Source: a virus. Taken from it: a stretch of DNA of 23,028 bases. This document shows positions 1 to 8,285 of the stretch, piece after piece (position 1 is the stretch's first letter; each line of letters begins with the position of its first letter). The notes under the pieces are model-generated. The model ran no database searches. It was given only the letters and a program-made list of their open reading frames with translations, and had not been told where the DNA came from. The position numbers and the translations under genes were made by a program. Location of the stretch: positions 1 to 23,028 of the IMG/VR virus record IMGVR_UViG_3300022934_000198. One strand, 5' to 3'.

Positions 1-140
1 TGAAGCACTTTGTGCGTACTGCAATGCAGACATCTATGGATGGTGACTTCGATACAGGTAACGTGCGCTACAAAGCGCGTGAGCGTTACTCATTCGGTGT
101 ATCTGACCCACTAGGTATCTATGGTTCTCCAGGTGCATAA
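1..140 (+). CDS. Major capsid protein, C-terminal end (partial)
   Basis: The open frame enters from the left edge (first full codon at base 3) and ends at TAA 138-140, giving about 45 residues. The tail of the protein contains RYSFGVSDPLGIYGSPGA, which resembles the conserved C-terminus of major capsid proteins of marine podovirus-like phages. The position fits: it lies immediately upstream of small head and connector genes, and is followed by a strong terminator as is common after a highly expressed capsid gene. No start, RBS or N-terminal domain is visible, so the fold (HK97-like is expected for tailed phages) cannot be verified here. The call rests on the C-terminal motif and gene order. 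Confidence 0.72.
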   Translation, partial: KHFVRTAMQTSMDGDFDTGNVRYKARERYSFGVSDPLGIYGSPGA

Positions 141-158
141 TTAGTTCAATAGAACTTT
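139..158 (+). repeat. 20-bp semi-palindromic intergenic motif, copy 1
   Basis: The sequence aattagttcaatagaacttt overlaps the capsid stop codon and lies just before the terminator. It contains the inverted repeat AGTTC-AATA-GAACT (143-156). The identical 20 bp recur at 13200-13219, and an inverted 18/20 match is at 19300-19319. It could be a protein-binding site, part of a phage promoter, or an RNA element near a 3' end. Function is not known. Confidence 0.7.
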
Positions 159-163
159 TGAGG

Positions 164-192
164 GGGCCGCTAATGCGGCCCTTTCTTTTTTT
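164..192 (+). terminator. Rho-independent terminator after the capsid gene
   Basis: A perfect 7-bp G+C-rich stem, GGGCCGC (164-170) and GCGGCCC (175-181), encloses a TAAT loop and is followed by a T-rich tract (182-192, one C). This is a textbook intrinsic terminator 23 bases after the capsid stop codon. It would insulate abundant capsid mRNA from the downstream small-gene operon. Confidence 0.9.
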
Positions 193-227
193 CCAGAGTA
201 TGTTATTCTGCGTTTGGGGCAACATTA

Positions 228-291
228 GCCTTGCAGACAGGATTCCGCCCCACCTGACGTTGCACAGACTGCTAGGCGAAACCTTGTGCAA
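228..291 (+). promoter_or_regulatory. Structured 5' leader, possible H-type pseudoknot before the next gene
   Basis: The 110-base gap between the terminator and the next ATG can be drawn as an H-type pseudoknot. Stem 1 pairs 228-236 (GCCTTGCAG) with 269-277 (CTGCTAGGC), 8 of 9 pairs with one U-U mismatch. Stem 2 pairs TTGCACA (260-266), in the loop of stem 1, with TGTGCAA (285-291), 7 of 7. The 3' end of stem 2 touches the AAGGGG ribosome binding site (290-295) of the gene at 303. The crossing loop is GAAACCT (278-284). A competing hairpin is GGGGC 216-220 with GCCCC 247-251. Folding was done by eye; no known riboswitch class was recognised and no clear promoter is seen. Confidence 0.4.
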
Positions 292-302
292 GGGGTATTG
301 AT

Positions 303-527
303 ATGGCTTCAACCACATTCTCAGGTCCAGTGACCTCTACTGATGGCTTCATTGGCGACATTAAAGTTCCAACATACACTGTAGCTTCCGCTCCATCTGC
401 TTCTGACGCAGGTGCAGGAACTATCATTTATGTTTCTAACGGTGCTGCAGGCTCTGCAATCATAGCGTTCTCTGATGGTACTAACTGGAAGCGTTCTGAT
501 ACAGGCGGCACTATCGCAGCATCATAA
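303..527 (+). CDS. Small virion-associated beta protein with YVSNGAAG module
   Basis: This 74-residue protein starts at ATG 303, seven bases after an AAGGGG Shine-Dalgarno sequence. Residues from about 22 onward form a module (PTYTVASAPS, then TIIYVSNGAAGSAIIAFSDG, then NWKRSDTG) that recurs as the C-terminal half of the 132-residue protein at 16721-17119. Such YVSDGAAG...FSDGTNWLR modules are common in small phage structural proteins and fibre parts and look like a compact beta fold. It follows the capsid gene and heads the small-gene operon, so a head decoration or attachment role is plausible. The family relation is seen directly; the function is inferred. Confidence 0.6.
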   Translation: MASTTFSGPVTSTDGFIGDIKVPTYTVASAPSASDAGAGTIIYVSNGAAGSAIIAFSDGTNWKRSDTGGTIAAS

Positions 528-539
528 TGGGGGTAACCA

Positions 540-749
540 ATGAGTAAATGGAAACCACCAAGTGTTGAAGAGTTAGCAGCTCGTGGTCTTGGTCCAGATG
601 GAAATCCACTCAAGACCACTAAGGTACGTGCTAGAAACTCAGACGGTACGCTAAAAGCAGATGATCCTTCTACTCCTGATGTGAATGAGGCGTGGGAAGA
701 AAAGCCTGTTAAAAAGAAGCGTGGTCGTCCTCCAAAGAAAAAGGACTAA
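540..749 (+). CDS. Small basic-tailed protein with AT-hook-like motif
   Basis: A 69-residue protein with a GGGGGT ribosome binding site ahead of ATG 540. The N-terminal half (KWKPPSVEELAARGLGPDG) looks like a short helix plus turn. A low-complexity acidic middle leads into a C-terminal cluster, KKKRGRPPKKKD, that contains RGRP, the core of the AT-hook minor-groove DNA-binding motif. It sits between small structural genes. The tail could touch packaged DNA inside the head or condense DNA, but a purely electrostatic role is equally possible. I do not recognise the family. Confidence 0.6.
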   Translation: MSKWKPPSVEELAARGLGPDGNPLKTTKVRARNSDGTLKADDPSTPDVNEAWEEKPVKKKRGRPPKKKD

Positions 750-752
750 TAC

Positions 753-1022
753 ATGCGCTCTGATGTACAATCCAAACGCTTAACAGCCACAGGGTCAGCG
801 GGTGTTGGCCCTGCACGTATCCGCCAGATTCAAGTGCTTACAGCTTCAGGAACACCTCGTCTAACGATTACTGATGGTAACGGTGGCTCTACAGTTCTTG
901 ATTTAGACTTTAAGGCTTCTGATTCTCACTCAGTAAACATTCCGTCTGATGGCATTCGTGTTGGAGATATCTATGTTTCTGCATTTACCAATATCACTGC
1001 TATGACGGTGTTTTACAACTGA
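753..1022 (+). CDS. Small structural protein, first of a tandem paralogous pair
   Basis: An 89-residue protein starting at ATG 753, preceded by AAAGGA. The sequence is beta-rich, with IRQIQVLTASGTPRLTITDG in the middle and a C-terminus of NIPSDGIRVGDIYVSAFTNI...VFYN. The same C-terminal pattern (IPxDGI...IY.S...N.TA..VFY) ends the next protein at 1031, so the two genes are probably ancient tandem duplicates. Small proteins of this kind follow the capsid gene in several marine phages and may be head decoration or minor capsid components. There is no signal peptide or membrane segment. Function is inferred from position only. Confidence 0.55.
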   Translation: MRSDVQSKRLTATGSAGVGPARIRQIQVLTASGTPRLTITDGNGGSTVLDLDFKASDSHSVNIPSDGIRVGDIYVSAFTNITAMTVFYN

Positions 1023-1030
1023 GGTAAGTT

Positions 1031-1315
1031 ATGGCTGGAAATGATGTATTAGCTGCACATAGTCACACATCTGCAGCGTTGGTAACAAGAAGAGCTAGAC
1101 TAAGAGGTGTTGTAGTAAACACAGCTTCTGGTGCAACTGGGGACGTAACATTTTATGATAATGCTTCCGCTGCATCTGGTACGGTTCTTCTTGAGGTTGA
1201 CGAAAAGTCTCAGGGTATGACTGACATTATTATTCCTGGTGACGGCATTCTTGCAAAGAATGGCATTTATGCTTCACTTCCAGCAAACGTAACGGCGACA
1301 GTATTTTATGAGTAA
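1031..1315 (+). CDS. Small structural protein, second of a tandem paralogous pair
   Basis: A 94-residue protein with GAGGT upstream of ATG 1031. It is beta-rich: LRGVVVNTASGATGDVTFYD is followed by VLLEVDEKSQGMTDIIIPGDG and a C-terminus of IYASLPANVTATVFYE. It aligns by eye with the upstream neighbour at 753, especially over the last 30 residues, including the IPxDGI turn and the VFY end. The pair may form hetero-oligomers or occupy related positions on the particle. I recognise the general type from marine phage structural regions but not a named family. Confidence 0.55.
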   Translation: MAGNDVLAAHSHTSAALVTRRARLRGVVVNTASGATGDVTFYDNASAASGTVLLEVDEKSQGMTDIIIPGDGILAKNGIYASLPANVTATVFYE

Positions 1316-1318
1316 GCT

Positions 1319-1636
1319 ATGCCTGAAAAGAAAAAGAAAGATAGTCGATTAGAACGCGCAGGGGTTAGTGGTTACAACAAACCCAAGCGCACTCCTAACC
1401 ATCCAACCAAGTCACACATCGTTGTGGCTAAACAGGGTGATAAGGTAAAGACTATTCGATTTGGACAACAAGGTGTGAAGACAAATCAGACTGTAGGGCA
1501 GCGCAAAGCCTTTAAGTCTCGTCATGCAAAGAACATCAGCAAAGGTAAAATGTCTGCAGCTTATTGGGCTAATAAAGTTAAGTGGTCTCCAAGCAAGACC
1601 AAATCTAGTTCAACTAAGTGGAAAAAAGGTTCATGA
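1319..1636 (+). CDS. Small highly basic conserved phage protein
   Basis: A 105-residue protein, of which 29 residues are Lys or Arg, starting at ATG 1319 with only a weak Shine-Dalgarno sequence. The block VKTIRFGQQGVKTNQTVGQR followed by KAFKSRHAKNISKGKMSAAYWANKVKW is familiar from unannotated proteins of marine podovirus-like phages. The acidic partner would most likely be nucleic acid, so a virion DNA-associated role is possible. Its stop overlaps the next start in ATGA (1633-1636), indicating translational coupling. No enzymatic motif is visible. Confidence 0.6.
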   Translation: MPEKKKKDSRLERAGVSGYNKPKRTPNHPTKSHIVVAKQGDKVKTIRFGQQGVKTNQTVGQRKAFKSRHAKNISKGKMSAAYWANKVKWSPSKTKSSSTKWKKGS

Positions 1637-2136
1637 CCATCTCTCGCGCACAGATGGGTAGTCAGCTAACGGGAAACAGAATGCCAGTCAAAAAAGTAAA
1701 AGGTGGTTATAAGTTTGGAAGCTCAGGTAAGGTTTATCCTACCCGTGCAGGTGCGGAGCGTCAGCAACGTGCAGCTTATGCCAACGGATACAAAGGTATG
1801 GCTGCTGGCGGTAAAGTCTCTTCAGGTTATCATCGTATGCCTGACGGTAGCATCATGAAAAATTCTGATCATAAGATGGCGCATGGTGGCAAGGTTTCTA
1901 CTGGCAATGACGCTAAAGACCTTGAGATTATCCGCATGGGTAAAGGTGGCAAAACTAAAAAGTCTAAAAGCCGTGTAAATGAAGCTGGAAACTATACAAA
2001 ACCAGGGATGCGTAAGCGTCTGTTTAATAAGATTAAAGCTGGTGGCAAAGGCGGCAAGCCTGGTCAGTGGTCAGCCCGTAAGGCTCAGATGTTGGCAAAG
2101 CAGTACAAAGCAGCAGGAGGTGGGTATAAAAACTAA
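1633..2136 (+). CDS. Basic Gly/Lys-rich phage protein with SARKAQMLAKQYKAAGGGY tail
   Basis: I start this 167-residue protein at ATG 1633 rather than the in-frame GTG at 1618. ATG 1633 gives the ATGA overlap with the preceding stop and begins a normal N-terminus (MTISRAQMG). It has several GGK repeats (AAGGKVSSG, AHGGKVSTG, GKGGKTKK) and a conserved C-terminal block in which GGKPGQWSARKAQMLAK is followed by QYKAAGGGYKN. That terminal block recurs in many phage and some bacterial basic proteins of unknown function. It is strongly positively charged, so nucleic acid binding is likely. It ends in TAATG with the next gene. Confidence 0.6.
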   Translation: MTISRAQMGSQLTGNRMPVKKVKGGYKFGSSGKVYPTRAGAERQQRAAYANGYKGMAAGGKVSSGYHRMPDGSIMKNSDHKMAHGGKVSTGNDAKDLEIIRMGKGGKTKKSKSRVNEAGNYTKPGMRKRLFNKIKAGGKGGKPGQWSARKAQMLAKQYKAAGGGYKN

Positions 2137-2399
2137 TGGCCTTAAAGAAGTCGCAGAAAAGCCTCAAGGCTTGGACCAAGCAGAAGTGGCGTACTAAAAG
2201 TGGCAAACCATCTACCCAAGGTTCTAATGCTACTGGTGAACGGTATCTACCTTCTTCGGCTATTAAGTCTCTTAGCAGCAGTGAGTATGCAGCTACCACA
2301 AGAGCAAAACGACAAGGCACTAAGGCAGGTAAGCAGCATGTGGCTCAACCTAAAAAAATTGCAAAGAAAACCAAACGGCACAGAAGTGTAGTGACATAG
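2136..2399 (+). CDS. Small highly basic conserved phage protein
   Basis: An 87-residue Lys/Arg-rich protein whose ATG shares its A with the upstream TAA (TAATG at 2134-2138). The N-terminal block KSLKAWTKQKWRTKSGKPS and the middle block ATGERYLPSSAIKSLSSSEY followed by AATTRAKR are conserved in marine phage hypothetical proteins. There is no transmembrane segment or catalytic motif. With 1319 and 1633 it forms a run of three very basic small proteins in the head region. Possible roles are DNA condensation in the capsid or an ejected DNA-binding protein. Confidence 0.6.
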   Translation: MALKKSQKSLKAWTKQKWRTKSGKPSTQGSNATGERYLPSSAIKSLSSSEYAATTRAKRQGTKAGKQHVAQPKKIAKKTKRHRSVVT

Positions 2400-2408
2400 G
2401 ATAACGTC

Positions 2409-3092
2409 ATGGCAGTAGTAACACCAGATTTACCAGAACTCTTTGAGGAAGCATATGAGCGGGCTGGGCTTACTATGCGTACTGGCTATGACCTTAAAAC
2501 AGCACGAAGAAGTCTTAACCTTTTAACATTGGAGTGGCAGAACCGTGGTCTCAATCTCTTCACTATTGAAGCGGGTACAATCGCTGTTACAGCAGGTACG
2601 GCAACGTATACCCTTCCTTCGGACACAATCGACATCATCGAACACCAAATCAGAACAGGTACAGGAACCAGCCAAGTCGATACGGCGCTCGAAAGAATCA
2701 GTGTCGCAACCTACGCGCAGCAAACCAACAAAAACACGCAAGGCAGGCCGACCCAAATCTACGTCCAAAGGCTCCCCACGGAAACAAAAGTAACGCTGTG
2801 GCCCGTGCCAGACAGCACAACAACTTACACAATATTCTACTACAGGCTCAAAGGTATTGATGGTCTGTCTTCTGGGATAGGAGACACGGTGACATCCGTA
2901 CCCCCACGTTTTGTACCGTGTCTTGTTGCTGGGATGGCTTATTATATTGCTATGAAAAGGCCAGAAGTCGCAGCTCGTGTTGCAGCTTTAAAACAAGAAT
3001 ATGAGTTTCAATTCGAGCTTGCCGCAGGTGAAGACGAAGAAACAGCGTCAATTAAGTTTGTTCCATATGATACATTTATGTTGGGGGGCTAA
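2409..3092 (+). CDS. Head-tail adaptor-like protein
   Basis: A 227-residue protein with AGGATAA ahead of ATG 2409. The N-terminal helical region (LPELFEEAYERAGLTMRTGY, then DLKTARRSLNLLTLEWQNRG), a beta-rich middle with GRPTQIYVQR and VTLWPVPDSTTTYTIFYYRL, and a C-terminal helical stretch (FVPCLVAGMAYYIAMKRPEV) match the architecture of podovirus adaptor proteins, such as T7 gp11 or phage SU10-type adaptors, that ring the portal. In this complex the adaptor joins portal to nozzle. A second adaptor-like gene lies at 3645. Its stop shares a base with the next start (TAATG). The family is assigned by sequence pattern, without a search. Confidence 0.72.
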   Translation: MAVVTPDLPELFEEAYERAGLTMRTGYDLKTARRSLNLLTLEWQNRGLNLFTIEAGTIAVTAGTATYTLPSDTIDIIEHQIRTGTGTSQVDTALERISVATYAQQTNKNTQGRPTQIYVQRLPTETKVTLWPVPDSTTTYTIFYYRLKGIDGLSSGIGDTVTSVPPRFVPCLVAGMAYYIAMKRPEVAARVAALKQEYEFQFELAAGEDEETASIKFVPYDTFMLGG

Positions 3093-3406
3093 TGAGTTAC
3101 GCTAAGGGTAAATACGCTTTTGGGTTTTGTGACAAGACTGGATTTAGATACCCGCTTAAAGACCTTGTCCCTGAATTTCAAAACGGGGTAAAGACGGGGT
3201 TTCTTGTTGGTCGAGATGTTGTTGATCCAGATCAACCTCAGAATTTTTTAGGGCGGCTAAAGATTTTTGACCCACAATCTTTGCAAAACCCTAGACCCGA
3301 TACCTCTCAAACTGAAAGTAGAGGGTTATTTGGGTGGAATCCTGTATGGAATGACGCGCAATACATGACAGCGCAAGTAGGAAGTGTTAATATATCTACA
3401 TCATAG
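3092..3406 (+). CDS. Conserved small phage structural protein
   Basis: A 104-residue protein beginning in a TAATG overlap with the adaptor gene. The sequence FGFCDKTGFRYPLKDLVPEF, then VGRDVVDPDQPQNFLGR and DPQSLQNPRPD, is a recurring signature in marine phage connector regions. It lies between two adaptor-like genes, so it may belong to the head-tail joining complex. Only one Cys is present (C13), so a zinc knuckle is unlikely. Biochemical function is unknown. Confidence 0.6.
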   Translation: MSYAKGKYAFGFCDKTGFRYPLKDLVPEFQNGVKTGFLVGRDVVDPDQPQNFLGRLKIFDPQSLQNPRPDTSQTESRGLFGWNPVWNDAQYMTAQVGSVNISTS

Positions 3407-3416
3407 GAGAATAGAT

Positions 3417-3638
3417 ATGCCAGGAAAAATGTATGATGCCATGAAAAAGCCTATCGCAATGAAGGAAGGCGGTAAGTTAAAGATGGTAAACAAAAATGGT
3501 GAACAGGTTCCTTTCTTTGCGGCAGACGGTGTTGGCAGGATGGGGTATGGCGGAAAAACGAAGAAGATGCGCGATGGCGGCGGCATGTGCCGTGGAATGG
3601 GCGCTGCCACTAAGGGTGGCAACTACAGTATTGGATAA
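3417..3638 (+). CDS. Small Gly/Met/Lys-rich phage protein
   Basis: I choose ATG 3417 because AGGAG (3405-3409) lies 7 bases ahead; an upstream in-frame start at 3384 would lie inside the previous gene. The 73-residue product is rich in Gly, Lys and Met and ends with GGMCRGMGAATKGGNYSIG, a C-terminus seen in short unannotated phage proteins. It has a single Cys in that motif. No catalytic signature is visible. Its place between two connector genes suggests a small virion component. Function unknown. Confidence 0.6.
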   Translation: MPGKMYDAMKKPIAMKEGGKLKMVNKNGEQVPFFAADGVGRMGYGGKTKKMRDGGGMCRGMGAATKGGNYSIG

Positions 3639-3644
3639 GTTCAA

Positions 3645-4280
3645 ATGAACTATTCTGAGCTAGTACAGGCAGTCAAAGACTACACTGAGAACACGGAAAC
3701 AACTTTCGTGAACAACATCAATATGTTTATTCGTCAGGCAGAAGAGCGGATAAACAGAGATGTTCAGATACCTGAACTTAGAAAGAACGTCACAGGTAAT
3801 GTGTCTGCAAGCAATCAGTACTTAGCTCGACCCTCTGACTTTCTGTCAACATTCTCCCTTGCTGTAATAGATGGAAGCAACAACTTCACATATCTTTTGG
3901 AGAAAGAAGTTAACTTCATCAGAGAAGCATATCCTAGTGCTTCTACTGAAGGGCTTCCAAAGTATTACGCAAACTTTGATGGCGAGAAGTCAGGTTCAAA
4001 TGGCAACTTTATACTGGGTCCAACTCCAGATGCAGCATATAATATAGAGCTGCATTATTACTATGATCCACCTTCAATCGTTACTTCAACGACATCTTGG
4101 CTTGGCGACAACGCCGAAACCACTCTTCTTTACGGCACCCTTTATGAGGCGTATACGTTTATGAAAGGTGAGCCAGATGTGCTGCAGAACTACCTGCAGA
4201 GGTATCAGTCAGCCCTTATGAACATGGCTTCTCTTGGTGTGATGATTAAGAATGACTCTTATAGAGAGGACGCAGCATAA
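3645..4280 (+). CDS. Second head-tail adaptor-like protein
   Basis: A 211-residue protein. Its N-terminus (ELVQAVKDYTENTETTFVNN, then MFIRQAEERINRDVQIPELRK) and later features (ARPSDFLSTFSLAV, GLPKYYANFDGE, FILGPTPDAAYNIELHYYYD, then GTLYEAYTFMKGEPDVLQNY) match phage adaptor or connector proteins of the T7 gp11 / SU10 type. The C-terminal helix region would pack in the ring. The start codon lies inside an inverted repeat AGTTC-AAAT-GAACT (3638-3651), and the Shine-Dalgarno sequence is weak. The stop overlaps the next ATG (TAATG). Two adaptor-like genes in one locus may reflect adaptor plus stopper. Confidence 0.75.
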   Translation: MNYSELVQAVKDYTENTETTFVNNINMFIRQAEERINRDVQIPELRKNVTGNVSASNQYLARPSDFLSTFSLAVIDGSNNFTYLLEKEVNFIREAYPSASTEGLPKYYANFDGEKSGSNGNFILGPTPDAAYNIELHYYYDPPSIVTSTTSWLGDNAETTLLYGTLYEAYTFMKGEPDVLQNYLQRYQSALMNMASLGVMIKNDSYREDAA

Positions 4281-4708
4281 TGGCTATTACTCAAACAACA
4301 TGTACTTCGTTCAAGAAGGAACTGCTTGAGGCTGTACACGATTTTACATCTCATACCTTTAAGATTGCACTGTACACGGATTCTGCTGATCTTGGCGCGG
4401 GAACCACAGTTTACTCTGCAACGAATGAGATAACGAATACTTCTGGGACTGCTTACACGGCAGGGGGAAAGGCACTAACCACTATAGCGCCAACAAGTTC
4501 AGGGACTGTTGCGTTTGTGGATTTCGAGAATATCAGTTGGACAAGTGCTTCGTTTACGGCACGAGGTGCGCTGATATATAATTCTTCTGCTTCTAATAAA
4601 GCTGTCGCTGTGTTAGATTTTGGAAGTAACCGTGTAGTTTCGAACGATACGTTTGAGGTTCAGTTCCCAGTATCTTCTGCTACGACAGCTATAATTAGGA
4701 TATCATAG
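4280..4708 (+). CDS. Beta-rich phage structural protein (FKIALYT family)
   Basis: A 142-residue protein translated from a TAATG overlap and helped by GAGAGGA upstream. The pattern FKKELLEAVHDFTSHTFKIA, YSATNEITNTSGTAYTAGGK, FENISWTSASFTARGALIYN and AVLDFGSNRVVSNDTFEVQF with an AIIRIS end is very common in marine and soil phage virion proteins of about this size. It is predicted to be nearly all beta. It lies between adaptor and fibre genes, so a tail or head surface role is likely. The next gene seems to be a diverged relative (VNLANAMDLDADTLIVALSN). Precise function unknown. Confidence 0.65.
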   Translation: MAITQTTCTSFKKELLEAVHDFTSHTFKIALYTDSADLGAGTTVYSATNEITNTSGTAYTAGGKALTTIAPTSSGTVAFVDFENISWTSASFTARGALIYNSSASNKAVAVLDFGSNRVVSNDTFEVQFPVSSATTAIIRIS

Positions 4709-4718
4709 GAGTTTACTT

Positions 4719-5150
4719 ATGGCTAGTTTCACAAAGGTAAACGATTTCGTCGTAAACCTAGCAAATGCAATGGACTTGGATGCGGATACCTTAATCGTAG
4801 CCTTGTCAAACACAGACCCAACTTCAGGAACAGATGTTACTGCAGACGGTAACGGCATCTTGGCTAACATATCTCAGATTAGTTATACCAACTTGTCTTC
4901 ACGCACATTGGCAAACGTCACATCTACGCAGACATCAGGCACATATAAGCTTTCTGCTGACGACTTGACGCTTACTGCATCAGGCGGTTCAGTCGCTGCT
5001 TTCCGTTACATTGTAGTTTACGATGACAGTGTAACATCACCTGCAGACCCAGTGATTGGATATTACGATTACGGTACATCGTTGACTCTAAATGACGGTG
5101 ACACGTTTACTATCGATATAGGTACAAACGGTATCCTGACACTAACATAA
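4719..5150 (+). CDS. Beta-rich phage structural protein
   Basis: A 143-residue protein with an AGGAG Shine-Dalgarno sequence ahead of ATG 4719. It has the pattern FTKVNDFVVNLANAMDLDAD, LIVALSNTDP, GILANISQISYTNLSSRTL and AAFRYIVVYDDSVTSPADPV with an FTIDIGTNGILTLT end. Its length and order of segments parallel those of the upstream protein, so the two may be distant paralogues. It directly precedes the collagen-like fibre and may be part of the tail or fibre attachment. No enzymatic residues are recognised. Confidence 0.62.
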   Translation: MASFTKVNDFVVNLANAMDLDADTLIVALSNTDPTSGTDVTADGNGILANISQISYTNLSSRTLANVTSTQTSGTYKLSADDLTLTASGGSVAAFRYIVVYDDSVTSPADPVIGYYDYGTSLTLNDGDTFTIDIGTNGILTLT

Positions 5151-5156
5151 GGATAG

Positions 5157-6878
<1,722 letters not shown>

Positions 6879-6898
6879 TAGTATAAGGAGATACGAAG

Positions 6899-7234
6899 AT
6901 GGCATTACAAGTGGGCGGCACAACCGTCGTTGATGACAGTCGCGTTCTACAGAACGTCAGTGGCCTTAAAACGATCAATAGTAACAGTATACTTGGATCG
7001 GGTGACATCGCGATCAGTTCGTCAGACGTTGCTGCAAATGGTTACGCTTATTCTAATGTTAATCAGTATGGTAGACAAACTCACTCGCCCGGATTTAATA
7101 AGGGTGTTTGGTACGCAAACTGGGGTATACCTAGCTCTTATACAACTGCTGGCTATTTTAATTCTGGTAGTTTTACTACTGGTAGTAATAGTTCTGGGTA
7201 TCTTTTGCGTACTATTGCCATAAGGATACCATAA
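6899..7234 (+). CDS. Small tail fibre-associated protein
   Basis: A 111-residue protein with a strong AAGGAG Shine-Dalgarno sequence before ATG 6899. The stretch VSGLKTINSNSILGSGDIAI is a motif found at the start or within many phage tail fibre proteins. The C-terminal half is Gly/Ser/Tyr/Asn-rich (YANWGIPSSYTTAGYFNSGS), as in fibre tips or short receptor-binding segments. It follows the collagen-like fibre and may sit at its tip or be a truncated fibre. No enzyme motif is seen. Confidence 0.55.
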   Translation: MALQVGGTTVVDDSRVLQNVSGLKTINSNSILGSGDIAISSSDVAANGYAYSNVNQYGRQTHSPGFNKGVWYANWGIPSSYTTAGYFNSGSFTTGSNSSGYLLRTIAIRIP

Positions 7235-7888
7235 ATGGAGGTGTTAGATGCGTGGGGCGTTCCAGTTTTGATAGGAAAACTGGAAGATTTGGATATGTAC
7301 AGCGTATTGGAATATGTCACTACTCAAAAATTTGAAGAAAATATATCAATTGCCCAAGGTGGTGGGGCTGTTAATGAGGGTGACCAAACTGTAAATCGTC
7401 ATTTGTTAGATGACGAAGGAATGGAACATGTTCGAGCGCAAATTTTGTTAGCAGCAAATGCATATGCAAAAGCATTAGGGCATGATGTAGATGGTCTATT
7501 TGTAAGCAATTCTTGGGCAGTTAAGATAAATTCATACGATCAAATATTGCCGCATTGTCATACAAATTGCTATTTTAGTGGCGTTCTATATTTAACAAGT
7601 GGTCAGCCTTTGCACTTGCATCGCCCTTGGACGGATAGCGATATGTTTACGTTCAATCCAAATGTTTCAATCAATCCAGACAATGTTTTAACGCAGCCAA
7701 CACGTCAATTTTATCCACAGTCGGGCGGTATCATTATTATGCCTTCAAACTTGCATCATTCTGTTCAAGCCAATCTTAATAATAAAGTGGATGCGCGATA
7801 TTCAATTGCCTTTAACTTGTTGCCAAAAGGAAAATTTGGCCACAATGGGAATTACATTTATCTTAAGGAGCCAGAACATGACGGATAG
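7235..7888 (+). CDS. 2OG-Fe(II) oxygenase, TIGR02466-like
   Basis: A 217-residue protein starting immediately after the upstream stop, with AAGGA upstream. PHCHTNCYFSGVLYL (H107, H109, N111), MPSNLHHSVQAN (H174/H175) and ARYSIAFNL (R188) correspond to the HxH(x)N...SGVYYL, distal His and 2-oxoglutarate-binding Arg of the putative 2OG-Fe(II) oxygenase family TIGR02466. Related enzymes hydroxylate proteins or small molecules using iron and 2-oxoglutarate. The gene lies between a fibre protein and a tail assembly chaperone, which suggests a fibre or phage protein substrate. The substrate is unknown; nothing in the sequence specifies proline versus another residue. Confidence 0.72.
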   Translation: MEVLDAWGVPVLIGKLEDLDMYSVLEYVTTQKFEENISIAQGGGAVNEGDQTVNRHLLDDEGMEHVRAQILLAANAYAKALGHDVDGLFVSNSWAVKINSYDQILPHCHTNCYFSGVLYLTSGQPLHLHRPWTDSDMFTFNPNVSINPDNVLTQPTRQFYPQSGGIIIMPSNLHHSVQANLNNKVDARYSIAFNLLPKGKFGHNGNYIYLKEPEHDG

Positions 7889-8279
7889 TATACAAACGGA
7901 ATGGGTGTGGTTGTTGTATGAGCATGACAATGACAATGTCATTAGACAGTTAACAATTACACCTTACGAACCAGACCTTACTAGTTTCCCGTCTGATGTG
8001 ACCTATGTTGAAATAACGCAAGAATTGCATGACAGTATGCATGATTACTTGCGTTATAGATACAATAGTGACGGTACTGTCACTGAAGTTGATCACAATA
8101 ATTATATGTCTCAATATCAACGATGGAACCGCAAGCAGCGATTGGAAGAAACGGATATTTATGCTTTGGGTGATCGTGCTATATCAGATGAAATGAGAGC
8201 CTATCGTCAGGCGTTGCGGGACGTACCGCAACAGGAAGGTTTTCCAGATAATGTAGTGTGGCCCACAAAACCAGAGTAG
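7878..8279 (+). CDS. Phage tail assembly chaperone-like protein
   Basis: I start at ATG 7878, which has AAGGAG about 8 bases upstream and overlaps the oxygenase gene by 11 bases; a longer frame from 7791 would lie inside it. The 133-residue product ends with a conserved block (RWNRKQRLEETDIYALGD, then ISDEMRAYRQALRDVPQQEG, then FPDNVVWPTKPE) typical of the Phage_tail_APC family (tail assembly chaperone), usually encoded just after tail fibre genes. The N-terminal part (WVWLLYEHDNDNV) is variable. It presumably aids folding or assembly of the fibre encoded upstream. Confidence 0.75.
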   Translation: MTDSIQTEWVWLLYEHDNDNVIRQLTITPYEPDLTSFPSDVTYVEITQELHDSMHDYLRYRYNSDGTVTEVDHNNYMSQYQRWNRKQRLEETDIYALGDRAISDEMRAYRQALRDVPQQEGFPDNVVWPTKPE

Positions 8280-8285
8280 TTAAAA

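Noticed and set aside
251-300. Hammerhead ribozyme-like words CTGACG and CGAAAC before the gene at 303
   Set aside because: The core should read CTGANGA, stem II cannot form between the two words, and there is no complement for stem I. The pseudoknot pairing explains the region better.
34-318. Minus-strand 94-residue open frame over the capsid end and leader
   Set aside because: No ribosome binding site, no domain-like content, and it runs antisense across a clear terminator and the capsid C-terminus.
1618-1632. Upstream GTG start for the basic protein at 1633
   Set aside because: The ATG at 1633 gives the typical ATGA coupling and a natural N-terminus; the extension adds only five residues inside the previous gene.
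7791-7877. Longer N-terminus for the tail assembly chaperone
   Set aside because: It would lie wholly within the oxygenase gene, and ATG 7878 has a good AAGGAG at proper spacing.
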